64,000 nt of DNA from Lingula anatina (taxonomy: Eukaryota > Brachiopoda > Lingulata > Lingulida > Lingulidae). Location of the stretch: assembly GCF_001039355.2 (NCBI RefSeq), contig NW_019775380.1, forward strand, positions 245,637 through 309,636. Direction: 5' to 3'. Shown piece after piece: positions 31,601-41,772 of the stretch. The notes beneath the pieces are model-generated. The model was not told where the DNA came from, did no database searches, and worked only from the letters and a program-made list of their open reading frames with translations. Position 1 is the first letter of the stretch; each line of letters begins with the position of its first letter. The translations under genes were made by a program, and so were the position numbers.

Positions 31601-33803
31601 TCACTTAAGATCATAGACACCAAAGCTCTATTTAGTTTAGATATAACCAGGGGAGGAGAAAAACATGCACACAAGAAAAAAGTACTCTTACTGAGGACAA
31701 CTCATTGTGACAGTGAAGGCCAGTATTGTGCTTTTGTGAAAAATCTATTGGCAAGTGAACAATTTACTGCTTGGTCACATAAAGATAAAAAATTATGTAA
31801 ATCCTTTATCTATGTTTGAGCTATTTTGTTTCTCCCTACCATTCTTGGAGTGTATTACTTGGCATGATTCAAAACTGGGTTCATTCCAAGATGATTTTTG
31901 ACAAATAGTAAGATAATTTTAGCCAAGTAATGATGCTGGATGAAGACTTAATTTAGTGAAAAAAGAAGTTAAACCTTTAGAACTTTTCAACCAAATTAGA
32001 TCATGTCAGTATGTGGCTTAAATTTACAGTACAACTACATGTAAGGCCATGTCACTTATGTCTCACTTAAGGTTTTTTTTTATATATAACATTTCAAAAA
32101 GAAAAGTGCATTGAGTCTTTTAATACATTAAGTATATGTTGTCATAGGGTAAGTCAAAATGCAACTTCCCATGTAAATTAAAACAAAAACCAAACACTTG
32201 TTGTGCGTTTTTTCATTCTCGTTAAGGAAGAATCACCTGTTGATTCCAATTTCATTTTCCATTATGACTCCCCAAGTTTTTACATAATATGCCTATGAAA
32301 CCTATTACATATCTACACAAGGAAGCTGACAAATATGCATACAATGTAAACAGATAAAAACACATTCCTATTTCACCATTTTAACATAAACAGGCAGATT
32401 TTTTTTAAATCTAACTTTGTAATGTTCACAAGTACAGACTTCATGAAAAAAAGTACATCTCAATGCACAAGTTCTTCTATAGTACTGAGTTTGCTATTTC
32501 ACAATAAATAGAATTTTTCTTTACTTTGAGACTAAATACAATGAGTCAAACATGACATTTCAGTCCAACATCTAAGGACCTTGGTCATGTGAATGAAGAC
32601 TTTGCTTCAGATTCCAGCATTTAGTCTAATAAAAAAATCTGTTTTATCTCCCTATAATAGAGACCACGAAAAAACCTCTTTCATAGTATTTTACACAGAT
32701 TCTCAACCTAAGGCATGTGTACAGCTACAGCATTTTATTTCATATCTCAATTCATTTAAAGAAAGCAACCATATTATTGAAATAAGACAAAGAAAAAGTT
32801 ACTCCCAGAAATTAAATTAAGCTCCCTAGTGAATTTAAAGATACAAACTGTAGCACTTACAGGGTGAACAAAACAAAAAAATATATGCCAAGAAAAACAA
32901 TAAATATAATGATTTTTCTAACTCAATCTGCCTTTTTGCCTTATAAAACTGCCTAGTATAAACAAAAATATGGTTTGACACTAATGGTGGTATAAACATC
33001 ACACAAAAACCTCAAAAAATCTTTATACACATATGTGTATGCCCTTCTGCCAAACAAAGCCTCCAAGCCAAAGGAAAACAAAATATGGTTTGGCATCTAT
33101 GGTGTTGACAAACAAATCAAGGTGGAAAGCTGCAACAGCTACATGTAATAAAAAATGCTTGTCTGGGGCTTAACACAGGTTTTTCAATATTCATTCGATG
33201 CATCTTGATATTTCATTATGGAAAAATTACACCTATGTGCTTGCCTGCTGTTACCCTTTATTTTGAGTGATATATGATTAACAAATTGGCCAAGACTATT
33301 GCTGAAGAAAGTTGATTGTGTTACCTCACCTCAGATGTGAAAGAAAAAAGTGATTGTGTTACCTCGCCTACTGTCAATATGACAAACAAAAAATAGTAAC
33401 CTAAGGGACAGTTCAAAATTAGTTCTTTCGACCTAGCTAATGTGCACTAACTCAAAGAAGCGGGCGATTATGTGTGTACTGGTGCATTTGAAACAAGAGG
33501 CAATGTGTTAGTTTGTTAATCGGATTGTGTTTACCATGGAGTTAGTGTACATTAGTTAGTCAACATAATAGTAACTTATTCTGAATGATCCCTAAGATTT
33601 TCAATAACTCAAAAAAATCTTACCTCAACTACAGCGGAGGTAACTGCCTTACGGTTGCTTGTTTGTTCCCCTGCCTTGCCGCTCTGTTTCTGGTCATTTT
33701 TACTCTCTGTTGGTCCCAGTGTTGACCGCCTTGTTCTGCTGTTTGGTAGTTCTTCAATCAGCATTGGCTCTAGACTTTGCTTACGCCTCGATCTAGAACT
33801 CAT
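10694..33803 (-). CDS. MYT1: MYT1/MYT1L/ST18-family transcription factor with seven C2HC zinc fingers
   Basis: Nineteen coding exons join in phase to 1322 residues: 33624-33803, 28249-28369, 22842-22879, 21458-21531, 20915-20977, 19141-20588, 18764-18833, 18540-18580, 18387-18414, 18178-18240, 17573-17637, 16527-16628, 15300-15876, 14813-15013, 14414-14548, 13093-13155, 11993-12145, 11437-11597, 10694-11079. Fingers of the CPTPGC-x5-H-x7-H-x5-C type start near residues 139, 645, 689, 984, 1025, 1070 and 1142. An acidic Ser/Glu-rich region with a short polyQ fills 165-640. The MYT1 domain ([17 protein letters not shown], then PLNLS and DLSVK) spans about 765-956. A coiled coil with the family ending (HIRLPNL...) covers 1195-1322. 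Fingers bind AAGTTT-type DNA and the family drives neural or secretory differentiation. It is the single orthologue of three vertebrate paralogues, so the symbol is generic. Start: the ATG lies 2 bp inside an acceptor, so 5' UTR exons lie upstream. Confidence 0.95.
20589..20977 (-). other. MYT1-family zinc finger 1: 63-bp phase 2-2 exon and following intron
   Basis: Exon 20915-20977 encodes the first 20 residues of finger 1 ([20 protein letters not shown]). An intron in phase 2 splits the next serine, and the last cysteine is in the following exon (SSTACP). Fingers 3 (18178-18240) and 6 (13093-13155) have first-half exons of exactly the same 63-bp length and phase. Finger 2 (18764-18833) is split at the same residue, but its exon begins 7 bp earlier. 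Fingers 4, 5 and 7 are unsplit. Confidence 0.9.
21331..21405. repeat. AT-only palindromic tract
   Basis: A run of TATA/TTATATA units, almost free of G and C, that reads nearly the same on both strands. It sits 53 bp past the donor of exon 4 of the MYT1-family gene. Cruciform-prone but otherwise simple sequence. Confidence 0.9.
22880..28248 (-). other. Intron 2 of the MYT1-family gene
   Basis: A 5.4-kb intron lies between a 121-bp and a 38-bp exon. No conserved coding frame was recognised. It holds an unusual GC-rich block (24.2-24.65 kb) containing an undetermined base at 24507, described separately. The rest is AT-rich unique-looking sequence. Confidence 0.75.
24170..24650. other. GC-rich, palindrome-bearing block with one undetermined base
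   Basis: Two GC-rich patches (about 24177-24270 and 24500-24640) interrupt a strongly AT-rich intron. The right patch includes a repeated GCAGGAGCC-type motif and a near-palindrome around 24600-24630 (GTACCGCCAGCG ... CGCTGGTGGTAC). The left patch has a related GTACCACCAGC. Position 24507 is N, the only one in the window, so the assembly may be weak here. No family was recognised. Confidence 0.4.
28370..33623 (-). other. Intron 1 (first between coding exons) of the MYT1-family gene
   Basis: A 5.25-kb AT-rich intron. Apart from the 188-bp inverted-repeat element at 33405-33592, near its donor end, I see no gene, RNA or conserved block in it. Confidence 0.75.
33405..33592. mobile_element. Harbinger-like MITE with TAA target-site duplication
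   Basis: The 188-bp element begins GGGACAGTTCAAAATTAGTT, and its right end in reverse complement is GGGATCATTCAGAATAAGTT. Sub-terminal arms CTAATGTGCACTAACTC and its near-perfect complement continue the inverted repeat. TAA at 33402-33404 and 33593-33595 is a 3-bp target duplication. A TWA target with GGG ends fits PIF/Harbinger; the family assignment is inference. It sits 31 bp inside the intron from the MYT1 donor. Confidence 0.75.
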
Positions 33804-34623
33804 TGCTACAATATAAGTAAAAAATTAAGATAAATTACAAATTTAAAATAACTTTCATACTAACAGCCATTCCACAGAATCTTCTACATAAAATGTGCAA
33901 CCTCTTTAAGCAGACTGTGCATTCTTCTTAGAGGGGAGTAGTAAGGAGCAGGAATGTACTGTGAAATGCCCCTTGTTTAGTTTTGGACAGACTAATACAC
34001 ATGAAAGGAGTACAAAAGGGGCATTGTGCAACAAAAAATATAACATACTAGTACATCTCATAACTCTGAAACGCAGCAATATATATTGTTTTTGTGCAAA
34101 CATCATTGCACCCACAGAACTATATATTTGATTACAATTAAGGCACACAGGATGTGTTTTGTGTGCTGGCATTTTTGCATGCACATACATATATATACAT
34201 ATGGCACCTGTAAACTACAAACAAATATTTCTTACTTTGTTCAGGCCACTTTATTTAAATTTAATTACAATAAACACATAAACTAACTCCAACAATTGAC
34301 ATAGCACAAGACATACATTTCCTTGGATAGAGGAAAATAAAGGTCTGGACAGTGTTCAAAAACCAGTGACACTTCATCCTCTCAAAAATGAGTTAAAGAA
34401 AGACAAAATACTATTACCTCAGTCGAACCTAATTGTTACTCTCAGAACAAGAACAATTATGTGGGGTCAATGCTCCACTTTTGGTGGAGCCTTACCTCAC
34501 TTGGGTCTTATTTAAATTGGATCACTTGAGAAACACTTTGTTCAAAAGCATACTGGGCATGCTCAGTCTCTCCCATGATCCCCTCTTGGCTAAAATGGCT
34601 GCTACAACTTTCAGTTCACTTAC

Positions 34624-34800
34624 CTGCAGATGATTAAAAGCAACACGTATAATGACTGCTGTGATAACTTTTAAAATTGGGTCAACTTTAAGTGTAATAA
34701 AGTCAAGCTCAGTACAAGTACTTTACACTGCCCTCAGATTTGGGGAAATACTTTTCAAAACACCTGCCACGCTGTGTGTTATAAATAGATCTAGGATATA
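34624..34800 (-). other. Candidate untranslated 5' exon of the MYT1-family gene
   Basis: On the minus strand a consensus donor (CTGCAG followed by GTAAGT) occurs at 34624/34623, upstream of the first coding exon, whose acceptor is 2 bp before the ATG. The upstream limit of this exon cannot be seen. A second candidate donor (CACGCAG followed by GTGAAC) lies near 36200. Either or both could be used. Confidence 0.3.
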
Positions 34801-36199
34801 GATAGAACTTCGACCATGATAGTGAAGCTTGCTGGAAGATATTCACTGCAAGGAAAATGGTGCAGAGGTACAAAATATATTGATTTTATACATTGTGCCA
34901 GGACTCAAGGCTCGTAAGAATAAATCACCCCATTGGTCTCAATACTGCAGATTGAATATAAAATTTGCATACTACTCGTTATGAGCATACTAAAAGATTA
35001 TAGACATTAAAATCTGTCTTAATACAGTTTCTAGTTTCCCTATTTGAATTGGAAGTAAAACTTTTTAAAAGGAACAGGAAGCTTATTTTATATGGTTAGC
35101 AATAAAACCCTCTGATAATACAAAAGACAGAAAGCAGGATATGTTCTTTAAATGTTCCAGAAGATATGTACACTTTATTTTACAATTATTTACTGAATAA
35201 GTTTCTGGCAACATTTACCATTTTAAGGAAAATTACAATTACTAATTGTATAAAATACTAACGGGTTCATTTTCAAAATTAGTTACAAGTCTTATAATTA
35301 GAAGACACCTTTATACTAGTACTGTAAACTGTTGCATTATTTAGTAAACATTATATTTTATGCTTCAACTTATATGTTTAACTTACTCCTAAAAACACTA
35401 GTTCTATTTCCAGTCAGTTATCATCACTAATAATATTCTGTCCTGTCAAATTTATCCAGAAAACTAACAGTATTGATTTTCATCCTTCTAGAAGCCTTGT
35501 AACTGACAACATTATTTCCAATACATTTGGCTGTGTATCTCACATTTCTGTACTTTACAAAACAGGCAATATTACTTTAGCAGAAGACCATTAAAACTTC
35601 TATTTACTCATAAAAATGAGATACAGTGCTATCCAGCTGTACTCAACAACTTCAGTAAATGTTAACATTCATCCATCTTACATTATCATACTATACATAG
35701 AGATTAAAAGGAAATTACTTTTCATGGTGTACCAATATTGGTAGATGATATACAAGCAAAAGATATTAAGTTGTAAGGTAGGTTCAGCAGATACCAGGAG
35801 TTCAGAAAAAAATGAATTGAAGTTTTGGAAGGGTCATGATCTCTAACAAGTTAGGAGATGAAAGTTGTACTTCTTATAGCTGTAAATATTTTACTTACAC
35901 TCATAATTGTTAATTCAATAAAGGTTAAGTAATAAAAATCAACATGAGTTTTGATGTTATATCAGCAGACCAATCAAATGGAACAAAAGAACACCCAATT
36001 TTGCCAGAGTAAACAAAACTATTCTACTTTTTCCTGGACATGTGGGCTATCATTCTCCATAAAAATATAAATAAAGTTAGAATGAATAACATACATGACA
36101 AAAAGACAAATAACTGAAGACAAGTTGAAATAATACCAGATAAATTTAATAAGTTGTAATTTTGGAAGGCAACCTAAATATTTTCTTTCTCGTTCACCT

Positions 36200-36900
36200 G
36201 CGTGTATACTGTACGCAGTCAACCGGCAGCTGTGCCGACTTCTGGTTAGAATCGTGAAGACATGGAACTTCAAGTCATCATGACTAAAAATGGTAACGCG
36301 ACGTAAATTAACACCTCGGGATTCAACACAGGTTATGTGTAGATTCCCACAAAGTATAGTAATACTTTCATAATCTACAAGCTAGCACAGGACCCTGTTT
36401 ACGTTCATGTTAGATAGCTTTCGGAATGCCCATCACCTTGATCCATTGCCACTGCGCAGTGACACTGGGTTGTTATTGATCTCTCGGATAATCCGCGAAA
36501 CTTTCACAAAGGTTACAAAACAATTTTTTCCTTTTTTTAAACCAGTCTGTATATTATCTCGGTACTGTGTTCATATTTACCTGCTAATCTTTGTTGTTGG
36601 CCACGTGCACTTTCCTTCACTTATGGGCGAAAAGAAAAGTTTGAACCCTTCACAATGTGCCGCTGACAAAGAACTTTTCTATCCCAGAATACTCTAAAAG
36701 TTTTTTGCGCATGCGCAGATCAATTATCATCTTTAAACCCTAGTTTCAAAAGGGGTTCTATATACACAAAATTACTTGATTAAAATTAGATTATTTCTAT
36801 TGAGTTTTATATTTATATATTTAACAAGAGATGCCTTTTTAAAGCTGGTAACATCACTGTTTGTATTTGTATTATGAAACAAACGCGCCGGTCGACAATC
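36200..36900 (-). promoter_or_regulatory. Candidate promoter region with NRF1-type palindrome
   Basis: This stretch is less AT-rich and has more CpG than its surroundings. It contains TGCGCATGCGCA at 36706-36717, a perfect match to the NRF1 consensus YGCGCAYGCGCR, plus an ACTGCGCAGT palindrome at 36451-36460. It lies upstream of candidate 5' splice donors for the minus-strand MYT1-family gene, so it is the best candidate start region. No transcript evidence is available here. Confidence 0.4.
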
Positions 36901-37018
36901 AGCTGCTAAGGCTAAGGGGGCCGTCGAAGCGATTTATCTGCCTACGTATATTTCTGTGATAATTGCCCCTTTGGTTGGAATTGGGATCTATCAACCTCTA
37001 GCATGCACTGAAAGTATT

Positions 37019-37256
37019 CAGGGGCGGATACAGGATTATTTGTAGGGGGTTCCGTGGAAGTGAACCCCCCCCCCCCCAACTTGGCATGGGGTTCGGCCCG
37101 ATGAAGGGCCCAGAAAAATGTTGGTATTTTGAAGGGTGCCATTTGGTACGGTTTGGAACTATGATTCAGCTAGTCAAAATTCTAATTTCAAGAGGGGACC
37201 AGAAATCAAAGGGGGTGTCAGGACCGCCCTGACCCCCCCCCCTAAATCCACCACTG
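37019..37256. mobile_element. CAG-ended MITE, copy 1, with 5-bp target duplication
   Basis: The 238-bp element begins CAGGGGCGGATACAGGAT and ends AAATCCACCACTG, so the ends form an imperfect inverted repeat (CAGKGGYGGAT...). GTATT at 37014-37018 and 37257-37261 is a perfect 5-bp target duplication. The inside has poly-C runs and the block CATTTGGTACGGTT shared with copy 2 at 41121. CAGNG ends suggest a hAT-type element; that is inference. Confidence 0.8.
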
Positions 37257-37261
37257 GTATT

Positions 37262-38655
37262 AATTGGCACATACAAGTAATAATATATACTCAGTACATG
37301 TGGCACAGCTCAACTGCAGGTCTTCAAAATTACAAATTTAGCAGACCAAGCAGTCTGTCATGTGGAAAATAAATAAAGGAAACTCTCTTAGAAAGTAATT
37401 TTTATGGTAAAATTATCTTCATAATTATAAAACACATACACACACATATTTTTTATTATTGTTAAATGCCAAGGTAACATTTTAACACAAGATCTGAAAT
37501 TAAGTTTTTAAGTACTTTTTCTTCAACAGGCACGTACTGTGTTGATTCTTTTGCATAAAGTACGTATATACCAATATCTTTGGATGTTTTGGAGCTTCTT
37601 TGGTCTTCACATACTGCAACCACTACAGCAATGATTTACAGTAATCAAGCTTTTAAGTTATAGGAATAGCATGGATGACCATGGCAGTGCACAATATTTT
37701 ATTGAATATCTGTTTATCTATGTTTTTGTTTTTTTTTTGTTTTTTTTTGCATGGGATGAAATGCCTACTTTGGAAGATCCCATCTGTACAGATAATCTTT
37801 CAGCTAAGTGTTTATAGTGTGGTTGGGTTATAACCAGAAATCCTATTTAACCATAGCATTTATCATTTTGGTTATTGCATCCCCAGTCTCATAAATACAC
37901 AGAGTATAATAAGATGTCATCTGCACATATGTGATACCCAATTCAATGATAATCGAGGAGTTGTCCATCAACTCATACCTAAAATCACACATCCCATTAG
38001 CTTCCCTTTATAAACATACCTATTTAATCTAAAAACTTGTGTCATTTACTAAAATTCAACAAATGTAATGTGCAATAAGGATGTCTCCAATAAATCTATA
38101 GATGTCTTTTGTACATGTATACATGTTTATTACCATAGGCAATTAGCACTGGTTAACCTGTTATTTACAGGCTAAAACAATAATTACTAATAAAAAAGTA
38201 GCATAATTTCTTGACATCTGATATAGTAATGCTTACTAATAAAACTATGCCAACTTGAAAAGCTACCCTGAGAAATGATCACAGACTAGAAATGATTACT
38301 TTGAATTTTTTCAAAACCAGTTGAAAATACATCATTAAGGCATTCAGTAACCCTATTCGTCCAATAAGAGAAAATCATTTAAATTCATGATGAATGCAGT
38401 AACCTTAGTCCTTTGTACAACCAAGACTTTCTGGAACTTTCCAATACAAACAACTACAACTTTGTGTTACATAATATTAAAAAGGGAATTAATTGTCAGA
38501 AATCTATATACACTCAATATTTTCCACAGAAATAGTTCCTGTAATATATAAATTAGAGGTTTTCAACAAGATACTCATATATATAGCAGTGACAAACAAT
38601 TTTGGACCTTTGGACAAAATATAAAACAAAGAAAAATATATGATTTTACCCTCCA
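37262..38655. other. Intergenic region upstream of the PXMP4 stop
   Basis: AT-rich sequence between the copy-1 MITE and the PXMP4 stop codon. A minus-strand AATAAA (TTTATT at 38126-38131) could end the PXMP4 transcript about 0.5 kb after the stop. Nothing else was recognised. Confidence 0.4.
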
Positions 38656-40200
38656 TCAGTTTTTAATTGGTGGTTTGTTATATATAAGAAAGTCTGTGAT
38701 ATCATGCCATACGTTACTGTCATCATAAAGGTACGTCATGGATGATCTTAGAGAGCCTTGCAGTGTGTCTCTTTCATATTCAAACAGCCACAAGACTATT
38801 CCCCAAACAATGGCAGCAAACCAAGGGAAAGTAGAGAATTGTGGTTCTGGTATGTACCTTCTTTTTACAGCCAGCTTTGCCAGTCCATATAATATCCTAG
38901 ACAGCAAATACAGATTGATCTGAAAACAGATGAACATGACTACTGTAGATCATTTCATTTACAGTAACTGACAACCAAAGGGCAAACACAACTTGAAGTT
39001 TTAAGTAGTTTTTAGATATGTTTCAGATGTTTTGATCAAATCCCTATTTACCTACTGTAATTATTATCATTACACAAAAAAGTTCTTACTACTTACTTCT
39101 GATTGACAATGATGTAATTTATTATTGTATATATATGATACATGTAGCAATCAAATTACCTGTTCATTGACTTTGTTGTATTTTCCAAACACAAAGTAGC
39201 CAGTGACAAAAGCGGCTATAAAAGAGTGATACTGAAGTTGCTCTGACTGCAGCCACCTTAACAATGTAGTAATTGTTTTGTAACCAAACACAAAACTTGC
39301 CAGGTTCTTGGAATGTGTAAATGTGGCTTCAAGGATTGCCCTAAATTTCTCATACAAACTGAAAGAAAAATAAAAAGTGATGCAAGCAATATTGGCAAGT
39401 GTGTTCAGATGCTGAATCTAAGTGAATAATACATTGTTTCAGGAAGTTCCATCAATAATTTTTAAAAGCTTCAAAATGAAGAAACAAATCCATAACTATC
39501 TCAATACATTATTGTAACCACATGGTACCATTCACCAGCCATAACTTGTAACATAGATGGGAACAAAACATCAATAAAGAGGAAAAAAAGAGGAACATGT
39601 TTCTTTTCCCTAGATGATCCTGGATTATATCCTGCTAATGAGCACCAAGCATTCTTTTAAGAATAAAAAAGGCAATACCCATGACATTGTTGAAATTTCA
39701 ATGGTTTTAATATCGCAGCACACAATATCAGACATGCAGTATTTGAACATGTATTCGTGTATCTTTGAACCCGCAAATTGTGCAGAGGCTTTACACAGGT
39801 CAAGGTTCAACTAACGCACCTGCCACTTCTGAACAAGAAAGTCATCACCAAAGAGTGTGGGGCGCGGATCTTGGCTCCATAGCTGGAACGAAATATCAGC
39901 ATTGTAGCAGTTAAGTTCAACGTATGTGTAATTGCAACTGAGATAACAATGTGAATACAAAACCAACATTTAAAGATTACCAAACCTACACTGTACTGTG
40001 GTCGACTGTACGGTACAGCCTGAGTAAGAATAAGTTTCATTGCTCGCCTTTATTGCACTGCAACTGAGTCAAATACTTATCTGGAAATTGGTGTTAAAAA
40101 CTTACACTGCGCCATTTCTGAACCCTTTCAGAATTGCGAGAAGTGGTTTATATTGTCCCGAAGCCAGCAAGGCGTTCACAGCAACCACGGGAGCAGGCAT
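38656..40200 (-). CDS. PXMP4: Peroxisomal membrane protein 4 (PMP24)
   Basis: Exons 40106-40200, 39820-39882, 39160-39358 and 38656-38919 (minus strand) join in phase to 206 residues, close to the human protein (about 212). Conserved blocks are the N-terminal AILKGFRNGAVYGAKIRAPH and SLVMTFLFRSG, then INLYLLSRILYGLAKLAV, YIPEP and WGIVLWLFEYERDTLQ, ending SSMTYLYDDSNVWHDI before a short basic tail. The hydrophobic segments around the middle and at FAAIVWGIVLWLF are the membrane spans. The family is an integral peroxisomal membrane protein of the Tim17/PMP24 type whose transport role is not settled. The start is the only ATG that gives the family N-terminus (MPAPVVAVNALLASGQYKPL). Neighbours are unrelated in function. 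Confidence 0.97.
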
Positions 40201-40841
40201 TTTCGCTCAACGTTCAGATTAGTTCCGACTGGTATGTTTGAGTAATGATGGTTATTTATTTACACTTAGATAATTGTTTTGTCGAAATTGATTAAAATTT
40301 AAATTGAAACGGCACAGATATTTGTTACTTTAAAAGTTTATTTTCTTATCTGTTATTGTCTCAAACACTGAGATTGCTGTAAGCAAATTTTGGGGTGTCA
40401 TTTTTCCGGAACTAAGCAGGTTATTAGCTGGTTAGCACCCTGAGTTTCGCTTGATATCTCTTCCGCCCACCGTTATGGTTTAAGTTGAAAAGGTGGCTGA
40501 AAAGATGGGTTTACTCGGATAAAGATATCCTGAAGTGATTGAAACGCTATAGAGAAACGGAAATGCTATGTAAAATACAGAATAATGCATAGGAAGATGA
40601 TTACTTTTTTTTTTTTCAGTTTTTCTCTTATTAACTCGTAGGCCTTTACCCAGCAGTTTTACAGTACGAGTAGGCCTATGCCAATTAAAAATTTTTTAGC
40701 TTCAAGCATACAAAAACATAATTTGTCATTCAAGTTTTAAGTAGAGTGACTCATGTTGATATTAATTTATTATTCAAATGAAATGGAAATTCAAATGAAA
40801 TGGCATTTGAATAATATTTCCAAGACATCTTCAGTTACTAA

Positions 40842-41064
40842 GACTGGGCTCCCACATATTAAGATTGATCCATCTGGATCTACCTAACTCCCTGGGGGTT
40901 CACGCTAAATAGTTGCCAGCTTCCGGGAGCCGAGCGCGCACAAAAGTTCATTACCCCCTTACAGCTTTTAGTAGGCGAGACAGACATTTAAGTCGATTAA
41001 GCTGACAGCAATCTAGTGAGACTCCCCAGGGGGATAGATCGATCTAAATATCTGTGGGAATGGT
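40842..41064. mobile_element. GATCGATC-type MITE, copy 2
   Basis: Ends read CCCACATATTAAGATTGATC on the left and, in reverse complement, CCCACAGATATTTAGATCGA on the right, giving terminal inverted repeats of about 20 bp. The core matches copies 1 and 3 (CTAACTCCCTGGGGGTTCA, CCCCCTTACAGCTTTTAGTA). The target duplication is not clear. Confidence 0.7.
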
Positions 41065-41120
41065 CTCTATGCCCACAGCCACAATACACCTACTTCCAGA
41101 TTTCCATATACAAATCAAGC

Positions 41121-41401
41121 CAGGGGTAGATCCAAGATTATTTGAAAGGGGGGGGGGGGGGGGGCCGCGGATGCGAAGCGGACAACCCCCCCCCCCTCGC
41201 CATGGGGTTCGGGGCCCGCTGAGGGTCCCCGAAAAATTTTGGTACTTTAGAGGGCGAACGGTGCCATTTGGTACGGTTAAGACTATATATGATTCAGCTA
41301 GCCAAAATTTTAATTTTAACAGGGCAATATTAGTGCGATTTTTTTCAGAAATCGAAGAGGGGATCAGGAGCCCCCTGACACCCCCCTTAAATCCACCACT
41401 G
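41121..41401. mobile_element. CAG-ended MITE, copy 2, with 5-bp target duplication
   Basis: The 281-bp element begins CAGGGGTAGATCCAAGAT and ends AAATCCACCACTG. CAAGC at 41116-41120 and 41402-41406 is a 5-bp target duplication. It shares with copy 1, in the same orientation, the terminal repeats, poly-G/poly-C stretches and the internal GCCATTTGGTACGGTT block. The open frames on both strands here are repeat DNA, not genes. Confidence 0.8.
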
Positions 41402-41772
41402 CAAGCGCTTCCCAAGAAACTGGTTCGGCAGCAAATTCCTTGATCCCCCACATCACCCCTTCTACATAAGGAAATATATAGTTTTCATTATTCATAATTC
41501 TGATTTTCTCGGTGCTTTCTTTATGATCTATGTGAAAACCATTCAGTTTAATTAACCAAAGAAGTGAATACACCTCCTTCAGCTCCTTGGGTTAACAAGC
41601 AGTCTTTGCTTTCATTTACAACATACATAATCATTCATCAGACCCAAAGAAATCATGTTTTACGCATCGGTTCTCATTTGTATTCTTGTAATTTCATTTG
41701 AAAATTTCAAAACAATGGATCGCAATACTTCGATGAGATCTATATCACATCGTCACATGTTTAAAACATCAT

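Noticed and set aside
36019-36697. Open frames on both strands near 36.0-36.7 kb as genes
   Set aside because: No homology recognised; the region looks like promoter or 5' UTR.
41044-41451. Overlapping open frames of about 130 codons on both strands
   Set aside because: They lie inside the CAG-ended MITE and its poly-G/C runs.
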